A DNA stretch of 64,000 bases from Hoplostethus atlanticus (taxonomy: Eukaryota; Chordata; Actinopteri; Trachichthyiformes; Trachichthyidae), in NCBI GenBank assembly GCA_034670405.1, contig JAXDDX010000052.1:2925501-2989500 (forward strand). The letters run 5' to 3'. The translations under genes were made by a program, and so were the position numbers. The number at the start of each line of letters is the position of its first letter. The stretch's first letter is position 1. Shown piece by piece: positions 34,087 through 49,560 of the stretch. The notes below the pieces were generated by a model. The model had not been told where the DNA came from, searched no databases, and worked only from the letters and a program-made list of their open reading frames with translations.

Positions 34087-37000
34087 ATGATGGACAAAGG
34101 TAACGTTATTTTGTTTGTATAATACTTAGCTCCGATAACTTTCTTTCTTGAATGGAGAGAACAGCACGCCTGACTACTTTAAAAAATGTCAATTTCATGA
34201 TAACAATTGCTTATCGGCAGTGGCACGTAACAAAATATGACTCAAGCCAAGGCCTTTTTGAAACGATAGGAGCCGCGCTTCAAGTCGGCATACTTATAAT
34301 CAGGCAAACTACTTTATTTCAATAAAAAAAATGTACTGGAACTGGTACTTTGGAATTATTTCACACTGCTCGCTACCACCCATAACGCTATATTTTGGTG
34401 AAAGAAAACAGACGAACCAATTATAAAAGATTATATAATAAGTGCTCTTTGGTCTGCTTGGATGTATGCCGAATAGAAGAGTGGCACCTAAAGTGTCCTA
34501 AAAGGTTTTAAGTCATGTTCTACCACATATGTATTTGTGTCGATAAGCAAAGCAACATTAAAGTGCCAGATTTTTTAATAGAGTTTGTAGTGACGTTATC
34601 TCCATGAGACACACGTATCAGTGATACCTCTTTGTTTAACACCAACATTAAATTATATGTGTAGCTGCTATGTTATAGTTGTGCCCTCTACACTGTAGGA
34701 GCTATACAACGTTCAGAATTGCACCACAATACTGGGCAATTCCTAGCTGTTAATCCTGTGAATGGACTACATGTTGCTCCCTCCCACGCTCCACTTTCCT
34801 TGTTTTGATGTCTGTTCTTCTGTGTTTTCAGATTCGGCAATTCTTCAGGGTAGCTTCCTTCTGGCTAACAAGCTGAGCCTCCCCGCAACCCTCTCCTCCC
34901 TTCAGAAAGCCGACTGGCCCAGGGTGGGACAGCCAATCCTACAGGCTGTTGCAGAACTCTGCAGACAGGAGGGACGAAGGTCCGTCCACTGGAGGAAGAA
35001 ACTAGTTTGTGTGCTATGGTGTAAGATGCTGTGCCGGGAGACTGGAGAGGATGTGGAGACAGGCTGGAAGGAGAATCCTCTCTTCCCCATCCAGAACAGC
35101 CTTCCTGAGGTCAACCATGTTGTCCTGCTAGAGCTGGTGAAGTCAACGGCAGCTGCTGAGCTCTTTGGCCAGCTCCTCCTCTGTCTTCCCCAAGCTCAGA
35201 TCTGTACTGAGCTGGGCAGGCTGGCCCAGCATGTGAGCTGCAGCCCCACTTCAGAGGACGATGTCCGTCTCTTTCTGGACGTGTGGTGGGAACTGTGGAA
35301 AGGCAGAGATGAGCGGAGGGCAGGAAGGGAGGATGAGCTGGAGAAGATGTTTGCCCACCAGTTTGCTCGTCTCTCCTCCCAGCCTCTTCCCGCCCCGTCA
35401 GCCAGCTTGTCCCCCCAGGCTGCTAAGAGGATCAGGCTAGACACATCAGACCTATGTCCGTCATCGCCATCTGCATCCTCATCCACCACTGACGTCCTGT
35501 ACATTCTCCTTCATGCACTGAGAGACATAAAAGATCACATATCCACAACAGACTTCTGTCTCCAAGCCCTCTCCGTGTCCCTCGACGCTCTCTACACCTC
35601 CTTCTTCATCGACCAAGCAGTCATGCTTCCTACCGAACAGAAGCTGCACATCCTGTCTCAAGTCGTGAGCATCAGAGAGAGAAACGATGGGAAGTGGAGT
35701 CCTGAACTTCTTCAGGAGGCCCAGAGAGACCTGCGCACATCTCACAGCCCATCTCAGTTTCGACCCAGCGGGACGACGCTCACCCAAGCCTTGAAGATTG
35801 TCACGGAGCTCACGCAGTTTTGGCAAAATAGAGGGCTGCTGAAGATGTGCGACAGTAATCCTAGTTACTCCGAATTTAAACTAGAGCAAAGTGTCCACAG
35901 AGTCCTCAAAGCCCTGGACGGCGTGGACGTGCCTCAGACTGTGGGTGAAATGGATGATCAGCAGACTCTGAGCAACATGAAGACCGTTCTCAGAGGAGTG
36001 CAGGAGTCATTGGCTTTCCCTGCGGTAGAGAGCAGCTCCGAGGTGAATGCTAGGGTCACCGTGGCCATCATTAACCATCGCCTGGATGACTATCAGGACT
36101 TTGCTGTATTATTCGCCGCCGAGAAGAGCTGGGCGGCGAGCGACGAGCTTTGGACGGACTGCCTGGAAAGGAACCAGGCAGCGTTCCGGCAGCATGAAAC
36201 GCTAATCAAAGTCGCCTCCACCCTCATGAGTAAATGCCACAGTGCCACTGCCGATGCAAGCCAGTGCATAAAACAAATGAAAATCATTGCGGACATTTTC
36301 TCAGCACTCCCACTAGAAGACAAGAACGAAGCTCTGGCTGCTATGCTGAGATTGTCCAGGAAGGGGTTCTTTGGCGGCCCTATCCCCTCCGCCATGGCCG
36401 ACAGATTTGGGCAGGAACTCAACATGGCTTTCAACTGCATTATCCAAGGAGGGGGTGGAGCCTCCGCCGTGGTCTCGCATGGCAACCTGAGCACAGCCAT
36501 TTCCTTGGTGGCAAGAGTGGCATTTCAGAACCCCGAGGCCACTTTAAGGTTTTGCTGCCAGTCGGCCATTTTCAATAAGGGGGCTTTCTCACTCATGGCT
36601 AAGATCCTGCAGAACCTACCTGGACTCAGAGAGAGGGAACCAAAAGGCAAGGCAGAAAGTCGAGGGGCGCAGCAAAAAATAGACGGAAGAGATGCTGCGA
36701 GTGGTAGAAGTCTACTCTGTAATTGCCTACAGGAGACGATCAGGGCCAAGTTGTTGTCACCCAATGAAAAAGAGCAGTTCCTCAGGTTCCTGGGTCTGCT
36801 GATGATGCCAGTTGTGGAGGTCGAGGGAAAGGAAAGAAGGCAAAGCCTTCTGTCGCCCCAGGAGGTCGTGGGAGCCTTCGTCCTGCCTCATCTCTCCACC
36901 ACAGGTGAGCATACTGTCTCGTTCATGCTTTAAAACATCTGCATCTATTTCGTCACATCAAAGTTGCTAACCCACCTGAAAGAGTTTCATTAGTGTGGAG

Positions 37001-39546
37001 AGTTTTAGTGTCCCATGATGCTCTAAATGCTGTTTCAGAGGCTTTTCCACCCTGACAAGAATAAAACTCTGGGGGAGACACTGATGAAGTTCTCCCTGAG
37101 GCAGGAAGTGTATTGTTAGTCCCACCCTCTCCTCAAATGGTCATGTTCCCATCCCAACACTACCTTGAAACAGCACCTACTCACAAAAACCCGTATTGCT
37201 CGAACCCTAATCAGAAATGTGAGCCCGTCTGATCCAAATCACTTCTCTTCATTCCCTCCAGATCATGGTCCCATTAGTATAGAACTGAGTCTGCAGCTTC
37301 TCAACAGTGCCTTGTGTTTGGACCTCCAGGAACCAGTCTCTTCTCCTCATTGGGTGTTGAGCTGTTCTCCCATCCCCCTGCTCTACATCCTGGCCCAGCT
37401 GCTCAACCAGGCTCCCAGGTGGGTGCTGTGGCCCATGCCAATAACCTGCTGTTTGTGTGGTGACGTTTCTCTTTAACATTCACAAACTGCACCAAATTTG
37501 TGCCTGAAGCAAGGTAAGATAATGTGCTTGCTTAGTGAAATGTCAGTAAAAACGCTGCCAAAATATAAAAATGTCAAACTACAGCCATGTAATCTCTGCT
37601 AGGTGTTGGGATCAGCCACCGGAGGGCGCCATCCACCACTTGTCCATGGAGACCAAGGAGCTGCTGGTGTCGGTGCTGGCCACACTGGGCCGGGTGGTGG
37701 GCGGAGAGGTGGCGTCCGCCCCCAGTAACTGGTCCAGAGCTCTGTTCTGGCTCTATAACAAGGTGGAGGAGTTGGACTGGAGCGTTCGCTTCCACCTGAA
37801 GCCCGTATGGAGCGAGCACTTCAAGAACGAAGTGCCCTCATCTCTGCTGGCCGTATGTGATCTGCCCGAGCAGGTAGGACTTTTCTTTGCATTTTACTTT
37901 TCCTTCAAAGGGCAATAATGTTCTGGAGAAGACCATAAAGTAGGTTGTACATCTAAGCTAGGCGCTACAATTGCAGGTCAAAACAAGGTGACATGGGGCA
38001 TCTTGGTGGGTCAGTTGGTTGATTTTTGATTTGATTATGTTCCTGCAATGTCCTGGCTTTTAATCTGGCCCAGGTCCTTTGCCGCATGTCTATCCCCCCT
38101 CTTCCTCTCATCTTGCTTGTCTTTCTTCTCTGCGACTATCCAATAAAGCAGAAATGCCATTTAAGAAAACAAAACAAAACAAGGTGACGTATTTGTTACC
38201 GATTGTCCCAGAGCAGGACGAGGGAGACTGCATCATTTATGGGGGATGACATGTTTACTGTTGCCTTGCTTTTGCGTTTGTCTGTATTTACCATCTTTTC
38301 ATCCTTTTTCTCTCTGTAGGAGTGGTCAGCTCTGGAGTTGCCCCAGTATAGCCAGGGGACGGGTCTCCTGGCCTGGATGGAGTGCTGTTCTATATCCGAC
38401 TCCCTGCAGTCCACCATGCTGTCCTGCCTCTCTCTGGACCAGGGCCGGCCAGACCATGTCAACATGTTCAGCAAAGGCTTGCTGGTGGCCCTCGCCCAGA
38501 CCCTGCCCTGGTGCTTCGTCTCCCAGTGGGCCAGGCTGCTGCGAGCCCTGAGAGAGCTGCTGGTCTCGGGTCGGCTCTACGTTCCATACTCCCTGGAGTA
38601 CGCTGACTATCTGCCCCTCCTGGATCTGAGAGGTTTCTCCTGTGAGCTCCGCCTGTCGGTCCTCCTGCTTCGCGTCCTGCAGCTGCTCTGCGGGTCCAGC
38701 TGCTCTGACTGGTTGCCGGTGGATGGCTGGGCTCATGTTGGGAGGCTGTACGCCCAGGCCGTGAGGGAGATGCTGGACTCACTGAGAGCCAAGGTGCCTC
38801 TTCCTTCACCTGGCACTTCGACTGTCTCTTCAAAAGGCTCTGCCACATCCGCCACCTTCGCCGAGGCTCCCAAAACATCTAGAGAAGCTGACCCCACCTC
38901 CACCTCACCCAAACCTTCCAAAGCATCCAAGGACCCACTGAAAGAAGTTAAACAAGAGGAAGAAGACTCTCCTGTGAAATCAGTCACCAGCCCTCATGCT
39001 GCCATCGCCCACTCTAAGTCGCCAAAAGCCGCCGCCACCATCCCATCTGTGGAGCCGCAAAAAGAGGAGGGAGTCCAGACAGTTCCCAGCCAGGAGGTTC
39101 TTTTTGTACTCAGCCAGCTCTTCTGTCATGTTCAACATGTCCAGGTTTGAATTAATATACAGTAGTAACTAGGGGTTGACCAATTCTCGTCAGGGTGGAG
39201 AAGCCTCTTAAACAGCATATTTGCTCGATATATCAGAAAACCCATATATGTCTAACTCTAGTTCTAATTGTTCTAATATGTTCCCTCAAACTGGATGTGA
39301 GTTTCCTTTGCCTTGCTCTCCCAGGTGATGATGCCAGGAGGTCAGTGTGAACCTCTGTTCCTGTCCAGCCTGGAGATCCTCAGCCACTACGAGGCCATCA
39401 CGGTTGCCTTTCCAGACAGCAGCACCCATCTGGAGATGGACAACACCAGGCACTTCTTCTCCACCATCACCGACAACCTGGAGAACCAAGAGATGAAAGC
39501 CGTACTGCAGCAGAAGATTGCGCAGCTCATGTCGGCGGCAGCTTGA
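34087..39546 (+). CDS. gemin4: Gem-associated protein 4 (Gemin4)
   Basis: Six exons join in phase: 34087-34099, 34832-36904, 37262-37418, 37603-37873, 38320-39144 and 39325-39546 (stop TGA 39544-39546), giving about 1186 aa. Gemin4 is a subunit of the SMN complex that assembles Sm cores on spliceosomal snRNAs in cytoplasm and Gems. Recognised stretches matching the family are AILQGSFLLANKL near the N-terminus, FLDVWWELWKGR, GTGLLAWMECC and VPYSLEYADYLPLL. The tiny first exon (MMDK plus one base) mirrors human GEMIN4, whose first exon encodes only a few residues. Human Gemin4 is 1058 aa. The extra length is mainly a Ser/Pro/Lys/Glu-rich insertion at residues about 996-1095 in exon 5. An ATG at 34762 lies in the intron and is not the start. 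It ends tail-to-tail with tlcd3a. Confidence 0.95.
34361..34563 (+). repeat. Diverged repeat in gemin4 intron 1 (pair of 43751-43977)
   Basis: Starts TTCACACTGCTCGCTACC and shares ordered blocks with 43751-43977: CGAACCA(A/G)TT, ATAATAAGT, ATGCCGAAT, CATGTTCT and CAACATTAAA. It lies in the same strand orientation. Confidence 0.6.
37993..38175 (+). mobile_element. tRNA-derived SINE in gemin4 intron 4, 13-bp target duplication
   Basis: Contains CTTGGTGGGTCAGTTGGTTG (tRNA-like head), CTGGCTTTTAATCTGGCCCA, GTCCTTTGCCGCATGTC and a pyrimidine-rich part, ending in CAATAAAGCAGAAATGCC and an A-rich tail. It is flanked by AAAACAAGGTGAC at 37980-37992 and 38176-38188, a perfect 13-bp duplication that fixes both ends. 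It lies in the sense strand of gemin4. Confidence 0.85.
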
Positions 39547-39749
39547 CACACCTCAGATTCATCCTCAGTGTTCTGGGCTTCTGGTTTTCTTAACCTGGGG
39601 TGTGCAGCCCATGTCCTTTACGGCTTAAAATGTCTGCTGTGACAAAGTGCATTGAATAGTATTGTATCTGTTTCTAAATGTGTTCAAGTACTGTATAGAT
39701 ACTTTATTGATGTCAGTTATGGATTCATTTCTTTGACCAAGGGTGCTGT

Positions 39750-39755
39750 ATTAAA
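39750..39755 (+). terminator. gemin4 polyadenylation signal (ATTAAA)
   Basis: ATTAAA lies 204 bases after the gemin4 stop and is followed by a short T/G-containing stretch. It is the first acceptable signal, so the 3' UTR is probably about 230 bases. Confidence 0.55.
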
Positions 39756-40154
39756 GATGACCCACCCTATCTCTGTATCATTTAATTAAAAAAAAAAACT
39801 AACAAATGGTGCATGAGCTATATTTTGTTAGGACATGAAACTCTTACTGAAACGGTACATTTTGTGCATGCTTGCTGATATCCCAACCTATGCCAGGACC
39901 GATTTCAAAAAGTAATAATGAAGTGATGTTCGGGATCTGAGTGAATATGAATTTTTATTATTTGACAGCAAATTAACTTATTTTTGGATTAGATAATATC
40001 CATTTCTGCTATTGAATTGGTAAAGATGTATGCAGGTAGCTTGGTGGTTTGGGGCATCAGGACATTTTCCCTGCATGCCTGGTCAGTAATTCACACATGG
40101 ACTATCCTGGTTTGGGAGCATAGAATAATTTTCCTACTTTTAGGTAAATTATAT

Positions 40155-40160
40155 TTTATT
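40155..40160 (-). terminator. tlcd3a polyadenylation signal (AATAAA)
   Basis: TTTATT on the plus strand reads AATAAA on the minus strand, 270 bases past the tlcd3a stop codon. Its use is inferred. Confidence 0.45.
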
Positions 40161-40429
40161 AAATGGAGAATAAAAGTTTACATTTCCTATAGCAATAGCA
40201 ACATATCAAACCGTTGCCAATACAGCAAAAGAGTTCAGTTTGTTTTTGCTTCATCGCAACAAACACACTGACTGATCCCTGTTAAAAAACATTCACTAAA
40301 ATACAACACAATACACAGATATAGGGCCACACTTAACACAACGACTCAAACGTGCTGTCCACCACAAAGACCACACAAAGTCCAACTGTTGAGACAGACA
40401 AAGTTTCAGTGTAGCTCCGGCTGTTACGT

Positions 40430-44161
<3,732 letters not shown>

Positions 44162-44384
44162 TGTCTTTAGTCGACCTGTTCCACCTCTTGAAGCCGATAT
44201 ATCACGCGATAGTAATACAATACTGATTAATGAAAGCCCAAATATCCCCAGGAACAAGGGACATTGGACCTAAGTACGACGTAAAAGCCGACAACCTTCC
44301 GTTCAAACATATTGAAGTTCAATACTATTTCTGTACTTCCCTGTATGGAGACCTACCGTGTCAAATGTTATTTAGAGGGCTATC

Positions 44385-44450
44385 ATTGGCTGGAAGGGAT
44401 GCGTTTTGAACCAATGGCAATGGGTTTGATCTAGAATAACCTTTAATTGG
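44385..44450 (-). promoter_or_regulatory. CCAAT-box cluster upstream of tlcd3a
   Basis: Three CCAAT/ATTGG pentamers lie within 66 bases (44385-44389, 44411-44415, 44446-44450), about 220-290 bases upstream of the tlcd3a start codon. Clustered NF-Y type sites are common in TATA-less vertebrate promoters. A promoter function is inferred. Confidence 0.45.
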
Positions 44451-45057
44451 CTTCGTACTGGAGGTTAAATTAATGCAGTGAATACATAAATATTTTTAAA
44501 GAAAAAATAATATGTAACGTGTTGCATGATTTTATTTTGATATACAGAACAATGCAAGACACTTCCTGTATATGCTCCATACACTATGTGTGGCCCTGTG
44601 TACAGCTGTTGATGTGAACATGACACATTTTGCATGTATAGTAAATTCACATGTTTGTTTTCTTCATATTCTGTGTTGTAATGTCTTGATATTTTGGTTA
44701 TATATGTTGAATTTGTTTTACTAAATACATTTCATATCTGCTATATTTTCATATCGTACATATTTTCCGTTCATTTTCGTTTTTATATTCCTTTGATTCA
44801 TACATGCATTTTGCCGTGTTGAAATTGTTGGTTGTTTTGTTTCAATACCCCTCATTTGCTATATTCTTATTTATATCCCATTTGTCTTGTTCTTTAATCT
44901 TAAACTGTTTGCCACTTTCCCCACAGAGTTCATTCAAGTTTCATCATAAATAATAATAAATAAAATATAAACTTCAGCTCTTCTTTTAGTACACAGACAA
45001 GTTTAGCAGGACAAAACAATGAGATTTGTCTAAACAATGATGTCTCCCCACAGTTGC
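44451..45057. other. AT-rich intergenic spacer
   Basis: Separates the tlcd3a promoter from the 3' end of the GIMAP-like gene. No gene seen. The only marked feature is an AATAATAAATAAA run at about 44948-44965. Confidence 0.55.
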
Positions 45058-45068
45058 TTTATTTTATT
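45058..45068 (-). terminator. Overlapping polyadenylation signals of the GIMAP-like gene
   Basis: TTTATTTTATT reads as two overlapping AATAAA hexamers on the minus strand, only about 7-17 bases after the TGA at 45075-45077, so the 3' UTR may be very short. Confidence 0.5.
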
Positions 45069-45074
45069 TGCACA

Positions 45075-48000
45075 TCATTCCCAAAGCTGCATCACCAACT
45101 CCAACAGTTGAAACACTTGAGTCTGGTCTCCTGTAGTCGTATCAAATACGTGCTGCCGGTGGCCACATCTCTCCACCACCCACTGCAGAGGTTCCCCCTT
45201 CTCCTCCATGTGCTCCTCAATCGTCCTTCCTCTCAGCTCCCGTCCGTAGGTGAACAGCACCGCGGTGCTTCTCCAAACCCCGCCCCTCAAAACACGGAGG
45301 TATTTCTCCACGGACCTCCTGTCTTTCTCCCCGAAAGAGTCCACCGGTATAGCCAGCAGGAACTTCACTTTACTCCCCGGGGGACAGAGGGAAGGGCTTC
45401 GTCCCATCTCCAGACTGACTTGCTTGGGGTTGGCCAGACCAAACAGACTCCACCCAGGGGTGTCCACCACAGTAACGGACCACCCTGACACGTTCCTATG
45501 GCCTACAGTACACCTGGTCGTCTTTATGCCGCTCCGAAACTCCTCTCTGTCCAGGATGATGTTGCCTACTGAGCTCTTCCCGGACTTTCTCCTTCCCAGC
45601 AGGATAAGACCAAGGCTGGGCTTCAGAGCAGCTGGACCTTTTGGGAAGAGGAACAAATAAGTGCTTCAGTTGTGTGCTTGTTGATTATGGGCCATTATCT
45701 GGGCAAATGTAACAATATTTAACAATGTTTTTAGATTTCGAACCCACCACACTTAACAAAAAAGGTTCTATATAGTATTGGAAAATGGCTCTGTCATTCT
45801 TCTGTTTGTACCATAGCAGAATTTTTTTTGGTTCTATAGAACCCATTTAGAAAAGTTCTCTGAGCAAGGGGCATTGCTGAATGAACAAGTCTGCTCTTGT
45901 GCTCTTACTACTGCTCTCTTCATCTACACATATAAGCCACAGCTGAATGCAACATGTTCACGCCTGTTCTTTGGGGGTTGACGAGAGGCATTCTGGGTAA
46001 CGTAGGAAATCACTAACTGAAGTAACACTCACAGACTACATTAGCCACACACACTCAATCTTATCCACAATGTTCTTGAAAACCAGGTTCTAACTTCCAT
46101 TACGGATGTCTGCCCTGATCACTTTACAGTTCCATGTGGAGGAACTTACCTCTGCGTAGGCATGGTGGGCCCGAGGCCATCCACTGCCTCTGCATTCCAT
46201 CATGCACTGTTGCCATTGCTATATCCTCTTTTCCTTCCCGACGCATCCTCTCCTCCTTCCTCCTCACATCCTGTCTCAACTGGGTGTACATCCTCTGCTG
46301 GATCTCCCTTGCTTGCATGTTCTTCTCCACCATCTTCTCAATCTTCTCAAAGAGCTCCAAGACCTGGGCTTCTGAGGCCCTGGTCTGGCTGGTCATAACG
46401 TGGTACCTGTACCCACATCGCTCCAGCAGCCACTGCAGAGTCCTCCCCTGTCTTCTTATATTCTCTTTGATAGGCAGGCCTCCTGTCACAGATTGGAGTT
46501 TTAGTTAGTACAAACATTTCTCAGAGGCAGAGCTGCTCTGGAAGCAGAAATAATCTGATTGGTTGAGTTAATCCTCAAGTGATGGAACCAAAGAACCACA
46601 GTTTTTCTGGCTAAGTAATGTCGGACTCAAGACCAGTGAAAAATGCAACGGGAGAGGAGCTAGCTAATATTATGAAGCCTAGCGCTCTGCTATTCACTGA
46701 AAAAAATGTAATCTAGCCATACTAAATTATCTAGGTTAGCTTAGCTGACCTTCCAAGTTCAAACTAGCCATACTAACCTGTAGCTAACTAGGTTAGTAAG
46801 CTAGCTTGCCATTCATATTTCTTTGTTTAGGTGAGGCAATTAGTGTAAATGTGTAAGAGGAAACATATCAGACATGATCAAATTAACATTAATTACCTAA
46901 CGTATCTCCATGGGTGAAGAGGACCATGGCTCGCTGCCAGATGGGGGTGTGGAGCAGCCTGAGTTGGTCCTCCATGGCTTCCCACTCCTCTTTGCCAAAG
47001 GTGGCGGCAGTTGGCAGCACCAGTAGGATGGCATGGGGCCCTGGGTGACAGAGAGCCAGTCCTCTGGAGAGCTCCTGGGACACTCTGTCTGGACTGATGG
47101 ACCGGGACGACCACCCTGGGGTGTCCACTACTGTCACCTGGTTGATCAAATTTAGTCAGTGGTCAAAGGACGGAACTATAGATCTGGTCTTGTTTGGGAT
47201 CAGCACAGCCTCGTTACATTAGCTTAGACTCAGTCTAGACTAGTCTAGGTACTGGCCAATGGATACCAGCCTAGGGTGACCTGACCACATCATTGCAGCT
47301 GACTGTCTCCCTCTTTGTCTGAGTCAATGGGAAATGGCTGAGTGTGTCTGCTGATGTGTGATGTATGTGTGGTTAGTGTTGAGTGCTGCTGTATGTGTGT
47401 GTTGGTTGTGTGTCGTCCCTCCTCCATTCAGGCACCTGACGCAATCAGTGACTCTCCCTGGAGGTGGATGTGGGACATGGGTGCTGGTCCCTAGCTGATC
47501 TGGGACGTGGGTGCTGGACCCTGGCTGATCTGGGACGTGAGTGCTGGTCCCTAGCTGATCTGGGACGTGGGTGCTGGACCCAGGCTGATCTGGGACGTGG
47601 GTGCTGGACCCAGGCTGATCTGAGACGTGGGTGCTGGCCCTTGGTGGATATGCAATGCAGTTGCCAGTCCCAGGCCAAAGTGGGACATTATGTCCTCCAC
47701 TCTGTTAAATCCTTTCAGTCTCCTTCTATTTGTTCCTCTGTTTTCATGTGCTTTTGTTCTGATCGTATTCTGTACACATCTTATTTGTCATAATTGATTG
47801 ATTTTCAGACTGACTTAGGCCTGAAAAGTCACCTGAAGCTTTAAAGTCCTTTGAGTCTTGTTTGTGATGAAGGGCTATGTTAACAAACTTGACTTGATCT
47901 TGAGTATCCACCTGTTTTAGAAAGATGCTGCCTATTTCCTTGTGGCTGCAGGCTGTCGCCGTCTGAAAGGCTTTCCTGCCCAGGATGGCGTTTCCTACAG

Positions 48001-48198
48001 AGCTCTTCCCACTCTGTTTCTCACCCAGTAACAGAAGAACCAGTTTGGACCAACTTGGTTCTGGACCTGACAGGGTTGGACACAAATGTTAGTGATACCC
48101 CCACCCCTCCACACACACACTTTACATAGAAACAAACATAAAAACACACACAGTCTTATTTGCTTACATTCCAATAACTTACCATGAGAGGCTGCCAT
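45075..48198 (-). CDS. GIMAP-like protein with two AIG1 GTPase domains
   Basis: Five minus-strand exons join in phase: 48198-48183, 48066-47912, 47137-46897, 46482-46150 and 45637-45075, giving 435 aa. GIMAP/AIG1 proteins are septin-like GTPases that often bind intracellular membranes and act in lymphocytes. Domain 1 (residues about 11-200) has a P-loop GEKQSGKSS (20-28), G3 VVDTPGW (61-66), the conserved RGLALCHPGPHAILLV box and G4-like LFTHGD (130-135). A basic, charged helical linker follows (QQRMYTQLRQDVRRKEERMR). Domain 2 (residues about 249-435) has P-loop GRRKSGKSS (263-271) and G3 VVDTPGW (305-311), but its G4 reads LFTYGRE, with Arg where an Asp is expected. Domain 1 is split over three exons while domain 2 is one exon. 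The protein is one domain shorter than GIMAP8-type proteins, so no member number is given. Confidence 0.88.
47469..47649 (+). repeat. 30-bp minisatellite in a GIMAP-like intron
   Basis: About six units of a 30-base repeat built on GGGACGTGGGTGCTGGACCC with alternating CTAGCTGATCT or CAGGCTGATCT joints. Both strands stay open because the unit length is a multiple of three. Confidence 0.9.
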
Positions 48199-49560
48199 TT
48201 AAAGTTTCCTGGTCATGTGTTCCTTAAGTAATGATAGGACCTTTAGGAAATAAATCCACAATCAGTATGTAGGTCAAAGACATGTTCTACACAGTCTGCC
48301 ATCTACCTTGGTGGTGCCCTGAAGTCAGTTTTGGTCCTCTTGGATTCCAGTACTGGGTTAACGTCTTCCCTTTGATTCAGCATAAACCAAAACATCATGA
48401 CGTTGACTGATTCGTTGGTTCAAGGTTTGGGCAGGCTACTGCTTTATGATCAGTTCCAAAGTCCACAAATGTGAATTTCCTGAGAAGTGGCTTTGGTCAA
48501 TAAAGCAGCTGAGGCCACAAACAAGGGTTTGGAATGTAAAAGAATGGCAGCACACAGACTGAATTGAAATGGAGTTGCAAGGGTCTGTTCACACTTGGAC
48601 ATCACATTTGTGGTGTTAAATTCATGTGGCTTTAATGACTCTTGTCAGGTAAAATCTAGGGACTGCATAAAGGTATGTTTTAGGGGTATGCATGGCATTG
48701 GTTGGCATTAGCTACAATACAAACCTTGTTAGGTGGTGGCAGGGTGGCCTGGTGGTCACAGGTTTGATTCCAACCAACACTAAATGGATCCATTGATATG
48801 TAAAGAAACAAATTCCTACGTCCTCTGGGAGTGGAATTGCAAGAGCGCTTCACATTCCTGAAGCATTGTTCTACAGTCTTGCAAAGTCAAATTACTCACA
48901 TTATTAGATTAAACACTGCTGCTCGCCATTTTGCAAAGATTGTGTGCCACCAAGTAGGTTTAGACCGGCATATTGGTTTGCAAATATATGGCGCTGATAT
49001 TGGCCTTTTATTAAAAATCAGATATTGTCCGGTCAACGTCGTCCACCTCTGACATGGTATCAGAAATTCACAGAAATAGGCCACGGTTAATGGAGCACCA
49101 GGAAGTAGGCCAGGCCGCAGCGCTTCCATAATGATTACTGAGAGATGAACGTTTGGATTGAAGCTGGATAGAAAAAAAAACAAATTCAGTGTTTCTCGCA
49201 GAACTGTACTCTGGGGAGGAAAAGCCTCTGAAACAGCATTCAGACCATGGAACACTAAAACTCTCCACTGAAAACCAGGATGATAATAATCAAATATATT
49301 CATACATACTTTGAATTTGATTCAAATGTCTCATTAAATCAATTCAGGTTACTTATGCTAGTAGAAGTCAATAGGGAAATGCAAATATTTATCACAAATC
49401 CGCAGAAAAAATCTTTTCACCTCATTGAGCTGCACTAGCATTGCTAACAAAGGCTAACAGGAAGTTGGTGCCCCAGTGTAAATCCTCCATCATGAAGACT
49501 TTAGCTTCAGCGCAATCAAAAAAAAAAGACAACACAGATTAAAAGTAAAACCACTGTTTT
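48199..49560. other. Spacer between the GIMAP-like gene and usp2
   Basis: No gene is supported. It should contain the GIMAP promoter, though no TATA or CCAAT box stands out. A dispersed repeat lies at about 49190-49305. Confidence 0.5.
49190..49305 (+). repeat. Dispersed repeat, GAAAAGCCTCTGAAACAGCAT family
   Basis: AAAAGCCTCTGAAACAGCAT and ACTAAAACTCTCCACTGAAA, followed by CCAGGATGATAAT and AATATATTCATACATAC, match 58305-58400 closely. Shorter related pieces lie at about 39190-39215 and 60388-60405. Confidence 0.7.

Noticed and set aside
34762-34831. ATG at 34762 as the gemin4 start
   Set aside because: Residues before 34832 read through the intron and its TTTTCAG acceptor; the MMDK exon at 34087-34099 fits the phase and the human gene structure.
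44162-44257. In-frame upstream ATG extending tlcd3a by 32 residues
   Set aside because: The extension is not hydrophobic in the family pattern, and the human protein begins at the position of the 44161 ATG.
47445-47793. Repeat-rich ORFs on both strands and possible CRISPR-like array
   Set aside because: They are the 30-bp minisatellite read through; there are no spacers, and the sequence is vertebrate.
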